From assembly GCA_002170395.1 (NCBI GenBank), contig NHEJ01000002.1:196499-232583 (forward strand): a stretch of DNA of 36,085 bases. The letters are read 5' to 3'. This document shows, piece by piece, positions 1 through 7,483 of this stretch. How positions within the stretch are numbered: the stretch's first letter is position 1; the number at the start of each line of letters is the position of its first letter. The position numbers and the translations under genes are program-made. The DNA is from Betaproteobacteria bacterium TMED82. Lineage in GTDB: Bacteria > Pseudomonadota > Gammaproteobacteria > Burkholderiales > Burkholderiaceae_A. The notes beneath the pieces are model-generated. The model saw only the letters and a list, made by a program, of their open reading frames with translations, was not told where the DNA came from and searched no databases.

Positions 1-59
1 GATCGTACGGCGCCATTTACCGAAAGCTTAAATTTCATACCAACCCCCACTTTGGATAA
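1..59 (+). CDS. possible C-terminal end of a gene cut by the window edge
   Basis: Frame 3 is open from the window edge to a TAA at 57-59 and reads as an 18-residue tail ending in KFHTNPHFG. The other two forward frames also run to stops nearby, so the frame choice rests only on the protein-like composition. Nothing can be said about its function. If real, it is the end of a gene upstream of the HxlR regulator, read in the same direction. Confidence 0.25.
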   Translation, partial: SYGAIYRKLKFHTNPHFG

Positions 60-108
60 TTGTAACTTCTTAATAAAAAAATTTGCTTTTTTTAACGATA
101 TATAAATA

Positions 109-147
109 TAGTATACTAAGTTAGTTTTTTTTGTAAACTAGGTACCT
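109..147. promoter_or_regulatory. candidate operator in front of the HxlR-family gene
   Basis: A perfect 10-bp palindrome, TAGTATACTA, lies at 109-118. A related half-site, GTAAACTA, follows at 133-140 and runs into the palindrome AGGTACCT at 140-147. HxlR-family dimers commonly bind inverted repeats with GTA/TAC half-sites, and many of these regulators control themselves, so this is the natural autoregulatory site. The function is inferred from position and symmetry only. Confidence 0.35.
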
Positions 148-161
148 TTCAGTAACCGCCA

Positions 162-524
162 ATGCCACCACAACCCAACGTCTTCGCAAAACAGTGTCCC
201 TCCAGAGAAATTATTTCCCGGGTAAGTAGCAAGTGGGCTATGTTGATACTTAGCCTATTAAATGATAGTCCTAAAGGTTTTAATGAAATTAAGAAAGTAA
301 TTGAAGGTATTTCACAGAAAGTCTTGACTGAAAATCTTAGAAGTCTAGAGAGAGACGGTTTAATAACAAGAAAAATTTGTCAGACCAGACCAATCCGAGT
401 TGAGTATAAAACCACATATATAGCCAAAGACCTTCTGATGATAATTGAATCACTTAAGAAATGGTCAGAGCGCTCAATAAAGATTATTGTAAAAAATAAC
501 AAGTTATTTGATATGCGCAAATAA
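162..524 (+). CDS. HxlR-family winged-helix transcriptional regulator
   Basis: This 120-residue protein has the full HxlR pattern: a near-N-terminal CPSREII segment with a conserved Cys (about residue 12), SKWAMLILSLL as the first helix, and LTENLRSLERDGLI as the recognition helix and wing region. Family members bind DNA as dimers and sense aldehydes, quinones or other reactive compounds, often through that Cys. The ATG at 162 gives the normal family length. The signal is unknown here and no obvious target gene is adjacent; the next gene downstream is on the other strand. Confidence 0.9.
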   Translation: MPPQPNVFAKQCPSREIISRVSSKWAMLILSLLNDSPKGFNEIKKVIEGISQKVLTENLRSLERDGLITRKICQTRPIRVEYKTTYIAKDLLMIIESLKKWSERSIKIIVKNNKLFDMRK

Positions 525-530
525 TTAGTT
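504..530 (+). terminator. weak hairpin at the end of the HxlR-family gene
   Basis: TTATTTG (504-510) and CAAATAA (518-524) form a 7-bp stem with a 7-nt loop that includes the stop codon. A short T-rich stretch follows. The stem is AT-rich, so this is at best a weak intrinsic terminator. Confidence 0.25.
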
Positions 531-914
531 TTTAAAAATAATCCACCTCTATAACCTAGGAAAAATAAGGCTAACAAAAAAGAGGTTTGTCGCATACTGC
601 TAAGGTTAGTGCACCCCATACTCTGAAAAAATTATCCGAAAGGAAAATGCTTTCACAACCAGATAAAACATTAATAACAGACGAGAAACTGATATTGTAA
701 CCCAATTTGAGACTAGCAGCGGTATGAAAAGTATGCCTAATATTGCACACTAAAGAAAATCGAAAGATGAAAAGCTTTTTTGCTAGAGTGGTTTTCTTAA
801 GTGTAATAAACTTATGGATATGTTTCTTAAAATGTATTTCATCTGGGTAAACGCTATTCATTTCTTACTTCGGAAATGCTTTAAGGTTGAAAGGAAAGGG
901 GGTAACGAAAAACT
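525..914. other. 390-bp spacer with no supported gene
   Basis: Minus-strand open frames of 79 and 96 codons cover part of this stretch. They lack a convincing ribosome binding site, signal peptide or recognisable motif, and one overlaps the HxlR gene. I see no strong repeat or RNA structure. It may hold a decayed gene or only a long 3' region. Confidence 0.4.
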
Positions 915-1325
915 TTAGTCAGTCTCTTCCTTTTTAACCGTGCACATATACGTTAATAAATCTAGCTCAAACTGCCTCTCATCTATATCTCTCCAGTTCC
1001 GAGACTTTTTGTCAACCGATAATCGACCACCAATGTCAGGGTCTCTCAACACCCACGTTTGTCTCAAAAATCTAAGTTTATTCGTCTTGCAATTACCCTC
1101 TTGCAAAGAATAAATAAGGGTAAACTTGCTCGTATAATTTGAAAAACTTTTGACAGTCCAAATTCTCGGATATTCTCTCCAGATATGAGTTTCTGGAACT
1201 AAATAATACTCAGTATCTGAGGTGGCCCCATAGCTCTGATATGAGGCGAAGCTTTTTTCGAGATAAAAGGCAAAGAGAGAAAAAAGGATTAAGTACAGAG
1301 GACATTTATTTAATAAAGTAGCCAT
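915..1325 (-). CDS. secreted protein resembling surface-adhesin protein E
   Basis: This 136-residue protein starts with a basic segment and hydrophobic signal peptide (about residues 8-27, cleavage near SFA/SYQ). The mature part has the layout of small surface-adhesin-E-like proteins: a strand ending in WTVKSF, then a charged CKTNKLRFL segment and a second Cys near the C-terminus, which would allow one disulfide. A second protein with the same outline lies at 35378-35752. The family holds small exported beta-rich proteins of poorly known role, named after a Haemophilus adhesin. It appears to be transcribed alone. Family assignment is by eye and moderate. Confidence 0.6.
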   Translation of the reverse strand: MATLLNKCPLYLILFSLFAFYLEKSFASYQSYGATSDTEYYLVPETHIWREYPRIWTVKSFSNYTSKFTLIYSLQEGNCKTNKLRFLRQTWVLRDPDIGGRLSVDKKSRNWRDIDERQFELDLLTYMCTVKKEETD

Positions 1326-1651
1326 TGAAATTAACTCATCAAAAACCTATGAAACAGAACAATTCAGCAGATCCAAAAATTGATTATACCGGCACAAGTT
1401 AAGCTTTTCGTTTAATGTAAACTAAAAAATGAAATTATTTCTTGAAACTCTTTTTCAGTTCACTCATGATTATGTAGCAAACAACACCTGCACGAATTTG
1501 AGCAATCACTACAAGCCCTCTAAAAGCTAATGCCTCAGGCGTTATTTGATGGGTAAAATTAATCAATACTGTATGTTCAAAAACTTGTAAAAATGTCTAA
1601 AAAAGTTTTTAGTGCTTTAGTATCTATCATTGAAATAATTGTTAAATAAAA
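1326..1651. other. 325-bp spacer between two minus-strand genes
   Basis: No gene-like frame on either strand. It should contain the promoter of the adhesin-E-like gene. The one symmetrical element is CTAAAAAAGTTTTTAG near 1597, whose two-base centre is too tight for an RNA hairpin. Confidence 0.4.
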
Positions 1652-2185
1652 CTATTCTTTGATCTTCTGCCCCATTGTTCCCAAAAAATCCGATTTGCCA
1701 AGTTCTATTCCATGATGACGGAGGATTGCATAAGCGGTGGTTATGTGAAAATACACATTGGGTGTCACAAATGCTTGTAGGAATTCAAACCCTTTAAATT
1801 GAAACTCAATGGTACCCATTAGACTGTGTTCAACCGAAAAAATTATCTCCCGTGACTCAGCCCCGCACATGTGATCAGGCTTGATTGAATCCAAATAGGC
1901 AAGAGTTCGAATTATTCTAGTTTGCAATTCTTCAAATGAAGTCTCGGTATCCTCCATGATCAATAAATCTTTTCCTGCTAATCTACCAGCTCCATTTTTC
2001 ATAAAGTCAGTAGCCAACTGTATCTGGTGCGTAAAGTCGAGCATATCGGGAGCCAAGCTCGCTTTTAAAATGAATTCAGGTTTGATTTTTTTTTGTTCCA
2101 TCTGCCTGGTCGTTTTTTTTAACAACTTTGCAACTGAAGACAACGTCTTTTTAAAATGTGGAATAGTTAGTAAATACATGTCCAT
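1652..2185 (-). CDS. DUF1993 family protein
   Basis: This 177-residue protein matches the DUF1993 pattern: an N-terminal helix beginning MYLLTIPHFKKTL, a central helical bundle, and the diagnostic C-terminal segment VYFHITTAYAILRHHGIELG followed by KSDFLG. The family is related in fold to DinB-like four-helix bundles and usually has about 170 residues. Its biochemical role is not established. It has no signal peptide, so a cytoplasmic location is expected. It is flanked by spacers and is probably monocistronic. Confidence 0.85.
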   Translation of the reverse strand: MDMYLLTIPHFKKTLSSVAKLLKKTTRQMEQKKIKPEFILKASLAPDMLDFTHQIQLATDFMKNGAGRLAGKDLLIMEDTETSFEELQTRIIRTLAYLDSIKPDHMCGAESREIIFSVEHSLMGTIEFQFKGFEFLQAFVTPNVYFHITTAYAILRHHGIELGKSDFLGTMGQKIKE

Positions 2186-2339
2186 AATCGTTTTTATAAA
2201 CTCCCCCTTATATGAGTGCTAATTACTACAAACCCACATAATAAAGACACTCAACAACCTACACTATTTTGGTTCTAATCTGAATACTAATCCAGGACAT
2301 AAAAAATGATATTATAACGTCATTAAATTACTCATTAAT

Positions 2340-2357
2340 ACTACCGAAAAAGGTAGT
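2340..2357 (+). promoter_or_regulatory. hairpin covering the ribosome binding region of the next gene
   Basis: ACTACC (2340-2345) and GGTAGT (2352-2357) form a 6-bp stem with loop GAAAAA, ending two bases before the TTG start at 2360. The AGG that would serve as Shine-Dalgarno lies in the stem. The structure could therefore limit translation of the small membrane protein. Pairing is seen; the regulatory role is inferred. Confidence 0.35.
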
Positions 2358-2359
2358 GT

Positions 2360-2611
2360 TTGAAGAAAGCTCTAATCATGACATTTAGTTTTGTAAATAT
2401 TGGTTTAACTATTGCAGGACTTTCATTGATAATTCTTTTTTATCTTCCATTGCTAAGGGAGTTCTTAAAGTCTCCAAAACAATTTTTTCTATATTTTGTT
2501 TTCTGGTTAGTTTTACTCTTTATCGTTTATTTTTTTATTAGTGGCATTTTCTTCCCAGAATTATCCTTAGAAGATTTATTTGAAACTAGCGATACGTTAC
2601 TAGAGACATAA
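2360..2611 (+). CDS. small two-helix inner-membrane protein, unknown
   Basis: The 83-residue product has two strong hydrophobic segments (about residues 10-32 and 42-63) and an acidic tail with several Glu and Asp. It starts with TTG, and AGGTAG just upstream may act as ribosome binding site inside a hairpin. I do not recognise the family. It stands alone between minus-strand genes and converges on the operon that ends at 2836. Composition supports a real membrane protein. Confidence 0.6.
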   Translation: MKKALIMTFSFVNIGLTIAGLSLIILFYLPLLREFLKSPKQFFLYFVFWLVLLFIVYFFISGIFFPELSLEDLFETSDTLLET

Positions 2612-2625
2612 TAAATTTTGCGATT

Positions 2626-2744
2626 CAAGCAGTAACATCAGATAGATAAGTAATTGCTGTCACTTCGTGGCACTAAGCCAACTATCTATTGAAGAACCCA
2701 ATACTCTATAACCTAGTAGACTAATGAACCCAGACTACTGCTTG
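2626..2744. repeat. nested inverted repeats between converging genes
   Basis: Three stems nest inside one another: CAAGCAGTA (2626-2634) with TACTGCTTG (2736-2744), 9 bp perfect; ATAGATA (2642-2648) with TATCTAT (2693-2699), 7 bp; and GTCAC/GTGGC (2659-2663 with 2667-2671) around the loop TTC, with one G-T pair. They lie between a plus-strand gene ending at 2611 and a minus-strand operon ending at 2836. A structured 3' region, a small RNA or an element remnant are all possible. There is no U-run, so it is not a simple intrinsic terminator. Confidence 0.35.
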
Positions 2745-2835
2745 TTTACTTATCATATTTATTAGTTTAATGCTTAACTTTAGGTGAGTAAAAAGTTAAC
2801 ACATTTTGAATGTTCTTCATATTGCAGGGGTATGC

Positions 2836-3084
2836 TCAATTAGTAGTCTCAAGCCTTCTACCAGCATTGACTTTAACGCATCTCCCGGTATCAGGGTCAC
2901 AAAGCGCCATCTTTGAAATTCCAGCAGCATCTCCTACAGTATTAAGAGTAAGTTCAATTACACTGGACACAGCTATAATAACCAAGCAAATTGAAATTAA
3001 TGTCAAACAAACATTCGTGTAAATGGAATGAATATTACTACTTAAATCATTATCTTTTGGATCATCATCCATGAATGAACCCAT
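2836..3084 (-). CDS. small single-pass membrane protein, last gene of the tailoring operon
   Basis: An 82-residue protein with an acidic N-terminus (MDDDPKDND), one hydrophobic helix (about residues 25-48) and a C-terminal CDPDTGRCVKV loop holding two Cys that could form a disulfide. A strong ribosome binding site, GAGGAGAAGG, lies just upstream of the ATG at 3084, which decides strand and start. It begins 10 bases after the Nudix gene and is probably co-transcribed. I do not recognise the family. The overlapping plus-strand frame (2810-3022) lacks such a site and is taken as a shadow. Confidence 0.65.
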   Translation of the reverse strand: MGSFMDDDPKDNDLSSNIHSIYTNVCLTLISICLVIIAVSSVIELTLNTVGDAAGISKMALCDPDTGRCVKVNAGRRLETTN

Positions 3085-3094
3085 AGCCTTCTCC

Positions 3095-3532
3095 TCAGTT
3101 TATGTCATTTTTCTTAAAATCAACGGTAAGTTTTTTAATAATATCAACATCTGATTTTAAAAAGTCATAGTTTAGTAAATCTTTTATTTCAACCCACCTG
3201 TACAAATCATGAACTTGTAGAAAAATTTCACCTGCCAGATAGTCACATGTATAAAAAATCAGATGCGCCGTAAATTCTGGCAGGTTATGCATTAATTCAA
3301 AATAACGCGTTTCGTTAGCAATTGAAATTGATAACTCCTCATGGATTTCTCGATGAAGGCAATCTTTTTCACTCTCTCCATCTTCTAATTTACCTCCAGG
3401 AAATTCCCATTCTCCTGGATGGGTTCCGCCACTCCTTCTGGTTATTAAAATGAGACCCTTCGAATCGAAAATTAGTCCGCACACTACCGTAATTTTTTTC
3501 ATCCCTTTAAACTTATAAATTTCCTTTGTCAT
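3095..3532 (-). CDS. Nudix hydrolase, MutT-like
   Basis: This 145-residue protein contains a complete Nudix box, from GKLEDGE to REIHEELSI at about residues 47-69, with the REXXEE metal-binding core. The preceding WEFPGG is typical of MutT-type (deoxy)nucleoside triphosphate pyrophosphohydrolases. MutT-like enzymes remove oxidised nucleotides, but many Nudix proteins of this size act on other nucleoside diphosphate derivatives, so the substrate is open. With the start at 3532 it overlaps the DUF3089 gene by 20 bases. A second ATG (3502) just before KKITVVCG removes the overlap and is a real alternative. Confidence 0.85.
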   Translation of the reverse strand: MTKEIYKFKGMKKITVVCGLIFDSKGLILITRRSGGTHPGEWEFPGGKLEDGESEKDCLHREIHEELSISIANETRYFELMHNLPEFTAHLIFYTCDYLAGEIFLQVHDLYRWVEIKDLLNYDFLKSDVDIIKKLTVDFKKNDIN

Positions 3533-4634
3533 TCACCTGATGATATGCTTCCACACGGATAGCTAAATTATGCAAAATGTTTAAGAAAAAAAGACCGTAG
3601 TCATACGCATGTAACGAAAACAATCTAACTGGATAGTTGTCGGAAGCTAGTCCAATAATTTCCAAATTTCCATTTTTACAACGTACCCCCTCTATACTCT
3701 TATCAAACTCTAATTCTGATTTTGTGATCTTTTGACTATCTTTATAATTCCAAATTTCAAATCCAACTCCTCCCATATATGATGATTTGCCCATAAAGGT
3801 ACCATCTTTTTGCCAAGATAACGGGTTCACACAAATAAGGTTTTCTTTACTTTTGAAGGTTACGAAGCCATCTTTCTCGACACTATTCCATGCTAATATG
3901 CAGTTAATTGACTTGGGACCATCACAAACTTCAAAAGAACCGATATCACTTTCAGTTAACCTATACCCAACCAAAAAAGCAGCAATCATCTCGTTGAATG
4001 TGGTATTTTCCTGTTGGAGTTCCTGCAGTAGTCTCACAGAGTGCATAGTTCCCTGAGAATGAGATGCAATGAAATAAGGCCTCCCTTTCCTAATATGCTT
4101 ATCAAAGTACAGAAAACTTCTTTTTATATCTTCATAAGCGACATCGAAAGCTTTGCTACCGTTATCACTCAGGTCAATAAAACTGTAAAGAGTCGCTTGC
4201 CTGTATTTTGGAACGTACACTTCACAACAAGCTGAAAAAATACTGGCCTGATTAATCAAACCTCTTCTTTTTAAAATATTGTTTGCTCTCTCATCATTTT
4301 TTGGTTGATTCCATGCTGACCTATCGATGAATGTAGTTGGGTGTACGAAAAAAACTACGACGCTATCTCTATTAGCTGACTTAGGAATAGACTTTGGCAA
4401 AAAAGTTATCAAATCTAAATTCTTTGGATGAGCCGCCCAACTGGTTAACGAAACATAATGGTATGGGTCTGGAATTCTCTTATCATCAAAGTAATGCAGC
4501 GGCATTACAAATAAAAGAGCTCCTAAAATTTTTAAATAATTGAAGTAAAAATAGACAAACACTGCAGCAGCTAAAAATAGCAGAAACAATAATTTTCTCT
4601 TTCCATCTCTTGATGATCCAAAAATTTTCGACAC
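3513..4634 (-). CDS. DUF3089 family alpha/beta hydrolase, membrane-anchored
   Basis: This 373-residue protein has an N-terminal hydrophobic anchor (about residues 13-43), then the DUF3089 signature VVFFVHPTTFIDRSAWN and a nucleophile elbow ASHSQGT whose Ser is the likely catalytic residue. DUF3089 proteins are lipase/esterase-like alpha/beta hydrolases of unknown substrate. The start is GTG at 4634, nine bases after the upstream methyltransferase stop, so co-transcription is likely. The anchor predicts that the catalytic domain faces the periplasm. In this cluster it might cleave or transfer an ester on an exported product, which is inference. Confidence 0.8.
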   Translation of the reverse strand: MSKIFGSSRDGKRKLLFLLFLAAAVFVYFYFNYLKILGALLFVMPLHYFDDKRIPDPYHYVSLTSWAAHPKNLDLITFLPKSIPKSANRDSVVVFFVHPTTFIDRSAWNQPKNDERANNILKRRGLINQASIFSACCEVYVPKYRQATLYSFIDLSDNGSKAFDVAYEDIKRSFLYFDKHIRKGRPYFIASHSQGTMHSVRLLQELQQENTTFNEMIAAFLVGYRLTESDIGSFEVCDGPKSINCILAWNSVEKDGFVTFKSKENLICVNPLSWQKDGTFMGKSSYMGGVGFEIWNYKDSQKITKSELEFDKSIEGVRCKNGNLEIIGLASDNYPVRLFSLHAYDYGLFFLNILHNLAIRVEAYHQVNDKGNL

Positions 4635-4643
4635 TTATTTAAC

Positions 4644-5537
4644 CTAAGTTGCTGAAATGAGAACCCGATTGACGGGCATACAGAACACCGGAGTCTTTTC
4701 CCCCCTATTATTTTTAAAATATACTGCTAACTCGACCAGCAACTCCAAATATTCGTCTTCGGGGAGAAGAAAACAAGCGTAATAAAAGCCCATTACCTCT
4801 TTTGCTAAGTATTCAGGTTCTCCATATAACTTAAAAACTTGGCTTTGTATTTTTATATTGGAAATTGGGAAAAAGTTAGATAAGAGATCCATCAAACTTT
4901 TTTTTGATCGAATTCTGATATCTCCTAACTCTACTGACCGATAGTTTGAACACTTTTTTTCCACACTTCTGTAAATAATCTCATTAATTTCGCAGTACTG
5001 CTCAGACTCAGAACTATCTCCATCAACTATTGCAGCAAAAACCCCTTTAGTTTTTAAAACTCTTTTAATTTCGGAGAGCACCAATTCAACGGAATCCATC
5101 AGCGTTAAAGCCCAGTGACAAAGAATAACATCTACAAACTCATTCTTTATAAAATTTAAATCTTGGGCTAATCCCTTGTAAAGCTTAACTGAGGGTGGTA
5201 GTTTTTCTCGGGCTAAAGCTAACTCTTCACTACTCATATCAACACCTGTGAGCGACAGCCCAGCGTGAAACTTTTTATTACATAAATTCAAAAGAAAACC
5301 GCTTCCGCAACCTAAATCCACAATTTTATGATGTTTTTTTCTATCAATTACTTCAGCTAACCACTCATAAGTATTCCTGCCCTCTGAGTCTCTAGATAGT
5401 TGTGAACAATTTTCAGTAAAACCAGCATTTAATTTATGAATTTCAAGTAAATGATTTTTTAACTTATCACTATTCGGCACACCTCCTAACGAGACAACAT
5501 CAGTCCATGATGTTTTTATACCAGTTTGGCTCTTCAT
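4644..5537 (-). CDS. class I SAM-dependent methyltransferase (cluster methyltransferase 1)
   Basis: A 297-residue protein with a Rossmann-type SAM site: KIVDLGCGSGFLLNL (motif I, about residue 71), an acidic residue in LTGVDMS for the ribose, and the later LCHWALTLMD and IKRVLKTKGVFAA segments typical of Methyltransf_11/25 enzymes. Acceptor specificity cannot be read from sequence. Its start overlaps the stop of the next methyltransferase by four bases (ATGA), which implies translational coupling. It is not closely similar to that neighbour, so the pair is not a simple tandem duplication. Confidence 0.85.
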   Translation of the reverse strand: MKSQTGIKTSWTDVVSLGGVPNSDKLKNHLLEIHKLNAGFTENCSQLSRDSEGRNTYEWLAEVIDRKKHHKIVDLGCGSGFLLNLCNKKFHAGLSLTGVDMSSEELALAREKLPPSVKLYKGLAQDLNFIKNEFVDVILCHWALTLMDSVELVLSEIKRVLKTKGVFAAIVDGDSSESEQYCEINEIIYRSVEKKCSNYRSVELGDIRIRSKKSLMDLLSNFFPISNIKIQSQVFKLYGEPEYLAKEVMGFYYACFLLPEDEYLELLVELAVYFKNNRGEKTPVFCMPVNRVLISAT

Positions 5538-6418
5538 AATTTACGCTCGCCAACAAAAGAATCAAAAGTTATTTCCGATAAATCCCCAAAAAAAATGAGG
5601 ATAACTTCCTGAGTAAAAACCCATGATCCGTCATTGGCCTTGCAATCGTCCTTCAAATATTTTCCCGTATATTCGTTTTCAAGCATTTTGTCCATTGAGA
5701 TTTGATCGTCAAAAACACATCTTTGTAAGTATCCTTCTACTTTTGACAGCTCTGTTGGGAGTGCTCTATGGCTATAATTGATCGAGAAACTTCTGGTATT
5801 AACCTTTAATTCTTTCAACATTGAAAGAATATCCTCAGCACAAACGAAACGCGGAAGATCACTACTGTTAAACCCCTTCAAAAAAAGATCATAATAAGAT
5901 ATGTAGTGAGAGGCCTTAGACGCATGAGCAATAAATCCAACACTCCCTAAAACATCAAGACAGCTCTGAAGAGCTATTCTTAGGTCGGTTTTGGGGACTG
6001 CATACAAAGCATGTACAGCCCAAAGAATATCAAAATATCTCGCTTCAAAACTAAAATCTTGAATCTTCATTTCAAAGCTTGAAGTTTTATTAAAAGGTGG
6101 TTTTAAAACCGCAGTGGCCTGATCAAGAGAAAAACTTGAGGGGTCTAATAGAGAAATTTCAATTGAATCAATGTTCACATTTCTTTTCTCAAAATCAGAA
6201 ATAAGCGCCTCGGGAAACTTTCCTGATCCACAAGCTACATCTAGCAATCTAAGCGACCTTCCGCCAACATTAGCCTGAATACTAGCAAAAAAGTTGTCCC
6301 ATTTGAAACATTCTGCAAGATACTTATAATCTAATTTAGCGAAGTGATAAAAACTATTCATCTCAGCCAAATATTCACTGCTCCAATGTTTACAACTATT
6401 AGTAAAAGTATCAGACAT
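5534..6418 (-). CDS. class I SAM-dependent methyltransferase (cluster methyltransferase 2)
   Basis: A 294-residue protein with motif I LRLLDVACGSGKFPEAL (about residues 57-73) and a later WAVHALYAVP segment that corresponds to the motif following the SAM-binding core. The C-terminal half is divergent and probably defines the acceptor. A good ribosome binding site, GGGGAAAGA, precedes the ATG at 6418, within the end of the oxygenase gene (8-base overlap). It is coupled to both neighbours in the operon. Substrate is unknown; small-molecule O- or N-methylation is the likely reaction type. Confidence 0.85.
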   Translation of the reverse strand: MSDTFTNSCKHWSSEYLAEMNSFYHFAKLDYKYLAECFKWDNFFASIQANVGGRSLRLLDVACGSGKFPEALISDFEKRNVNIDSIEISLLDPSSFSLDQATAVLKPPFNKTSSFEMKIQDFSFEARYFDILWAVHALYAVPKTDLRIALQSCLDVLGSVGFIAHASKASHYISYYDLFLKGFNSSDLPRFVCAEDILSMLKELKVNTRSFSINYSHRALPTELSKVEGYLQRCVFDDQISMDKMLENEYTGKYLKDDCKANDGSWVFTQEVILIFFGDLSEITFDSFVGERKL

Positions 6419-7409
6419 TCTTTCCCCTTTCCCAACAAATTGGATTTAAGTCTGTCTTTGCTAACTGCCCAGCCTCTAAACCTGGAAAAAACTTTTTCCA
6501 GTCTCCAGACACCATCGTAGGATTTTCTACAATGTACGTTCCATCCTCATAAAATGTGTTTGCAAGAACTACCCTACTAACATTTGTATTATTTCTGCCT
6601 GCAGTGTGACAACTTAAATTATGGTGAAAACTAATTTCGCCTAAATCAAAAGGTTTATTCACGATGTCGACATTGTTTTTCTTGAAACATTCAGAAATCG
6701 CGTCATCATAACTTACAGAAAATTTATCGAAAGAAATGCTTTCAACCAACTTATAAGTGGATATTGGAGTCGCAAAGGCAAGAGGCCCCATTTCAAGTAT
6801 TATTGGTTGTGCGGGTATCCATGCTGTAACCACATTATTAGTTCTGAGCGGAAAATGGTGAGCGTCATAATGCCAAGGGGTTCTGCCACAACCTGGCTCC
6901 TTTGACAATACATTATCATGATACAGCCTCAATCTTTTAACCTTTAACAATTGCCCGGCGATTCCCGCTATCCTCTGACTCAAAACATACTCTTTAACAA
7001 ATTTATTACGTAGCCAAACAAGTTCCATACTTCTAAAACTTGGCTTTTTGTGGACGTTATCAAACGATTCCTTCAATAACATTAATAACGTCTCCCTTAG
7101 AGCATAAATAGCATTACCCGAAAGTACATTCTTAATTTTAATAAAACCATTTTCTTGAAAGTATGCTACTTCTCTTGCAGACACAGTATAAGGCTCTGAT
7201 AATTCTAAAAAGATCTTTGGCCAGAATTGTTTATCAACTTTGAGAGTTTCAATTTTCAAGTTTTTCATTAACTGCGGAGCTTCATTCTTAGCCAACGACA
7301 CATACCAGTCCCACCAGGCCTGGTTATCACTTTCCCAGTCTTGATAAATATCAGATCGAGACAAATTTTCTCCCGAGAGCAATTGTCCAGAAACATTTTT
7401 TTTAGACAT
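6411..7409 (-). CDS. phytanoyl-CoA dioxygenase (PhyH) family Fe(II)/2-oxoglutarate oxygenase
   Basis: The protein has the double-stranded beta-helix motif of PhyH enzymes: WHYDAHHFPL provides the H-x-D iron ligands (about residues 180 and 182) and SCHTAGRN the distal His (about 268). An Arg eleven residues later suits 2-oxoglutarate binding. Such enzymes hydroxylate, halogenate, desaturate or epoxidise small molecules; bacterial members are common in natural-product and osmolyte pathways, not only in phytanoyl-CoA breakdown. I chose the ATG at 7409 (332 residues). A TTG at 7436 would add nine residues, and neither has a good ribosome binding site. It overlaps methyltransferase 2 by 8 bases. 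Confidence 0.85.
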   Translation of the reverse strand: MSKKNVSGQLLSGENLSRSDIYQDWESDNQAWWDWYVSLAKNEAPQLMKNLKIETLKVDKQFWPKIFLELSEPYTVSAREVAYFQENGFIKIKNVLSGNAIYALRETLLMLLKESFDNVHKKPSFRSMELVWLRNKFVKEYVLSQRIAGIAGQLLKVKRLRLYHDNVLSKEPGCGRTPWHYDAHHFPLRTNNVVTAWIPAQPIILEMGPLAFATPISTYKLVESISFDKFSVSYDDAISECFKKNNVDIVNKPFDLGEISFHHNLSCHTAGRNNTNVSRVVLANTFYEDGTYIVENPTMVSGDWKKFFPGLEAGQLAKTDLNPICWERGKNV

Positions 7410-7483
7410 TGGGAATTGCGATATTGAAAATATCAAGAATAATAAATATGGGCATTAGCGGGATATTTAATTAAAGATCTGTT

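Noticed and set aside
571-861. 96-codon minus-strand open frame
   Set aside because: No convincing ribosome binding site, motif or signal peptide, and the composition is not clearly protein-like; kept only as an unexplained spacer.
1597-1612. CTAAAAAAGTTTTTAG palindrome as terminator
   Set aside because: Loop would be two bases, so it cannot form a proper RNA hairpin, and no gene ends there.
2626-2744. Reading the nested hairpin as an integron attC site
   Set aside because: The conserved core sites (RYYYAAC and GTTRRRY) are absent and no integrase or cassette genes are present.
2810-3022. 70-codon plus-strand open frame opposite the small membrane protein
   Set aside because: The minus-strand gene has a strong GAGGAGAAGG site, a membrane helix and operon spacing; the plus frame has none of these.
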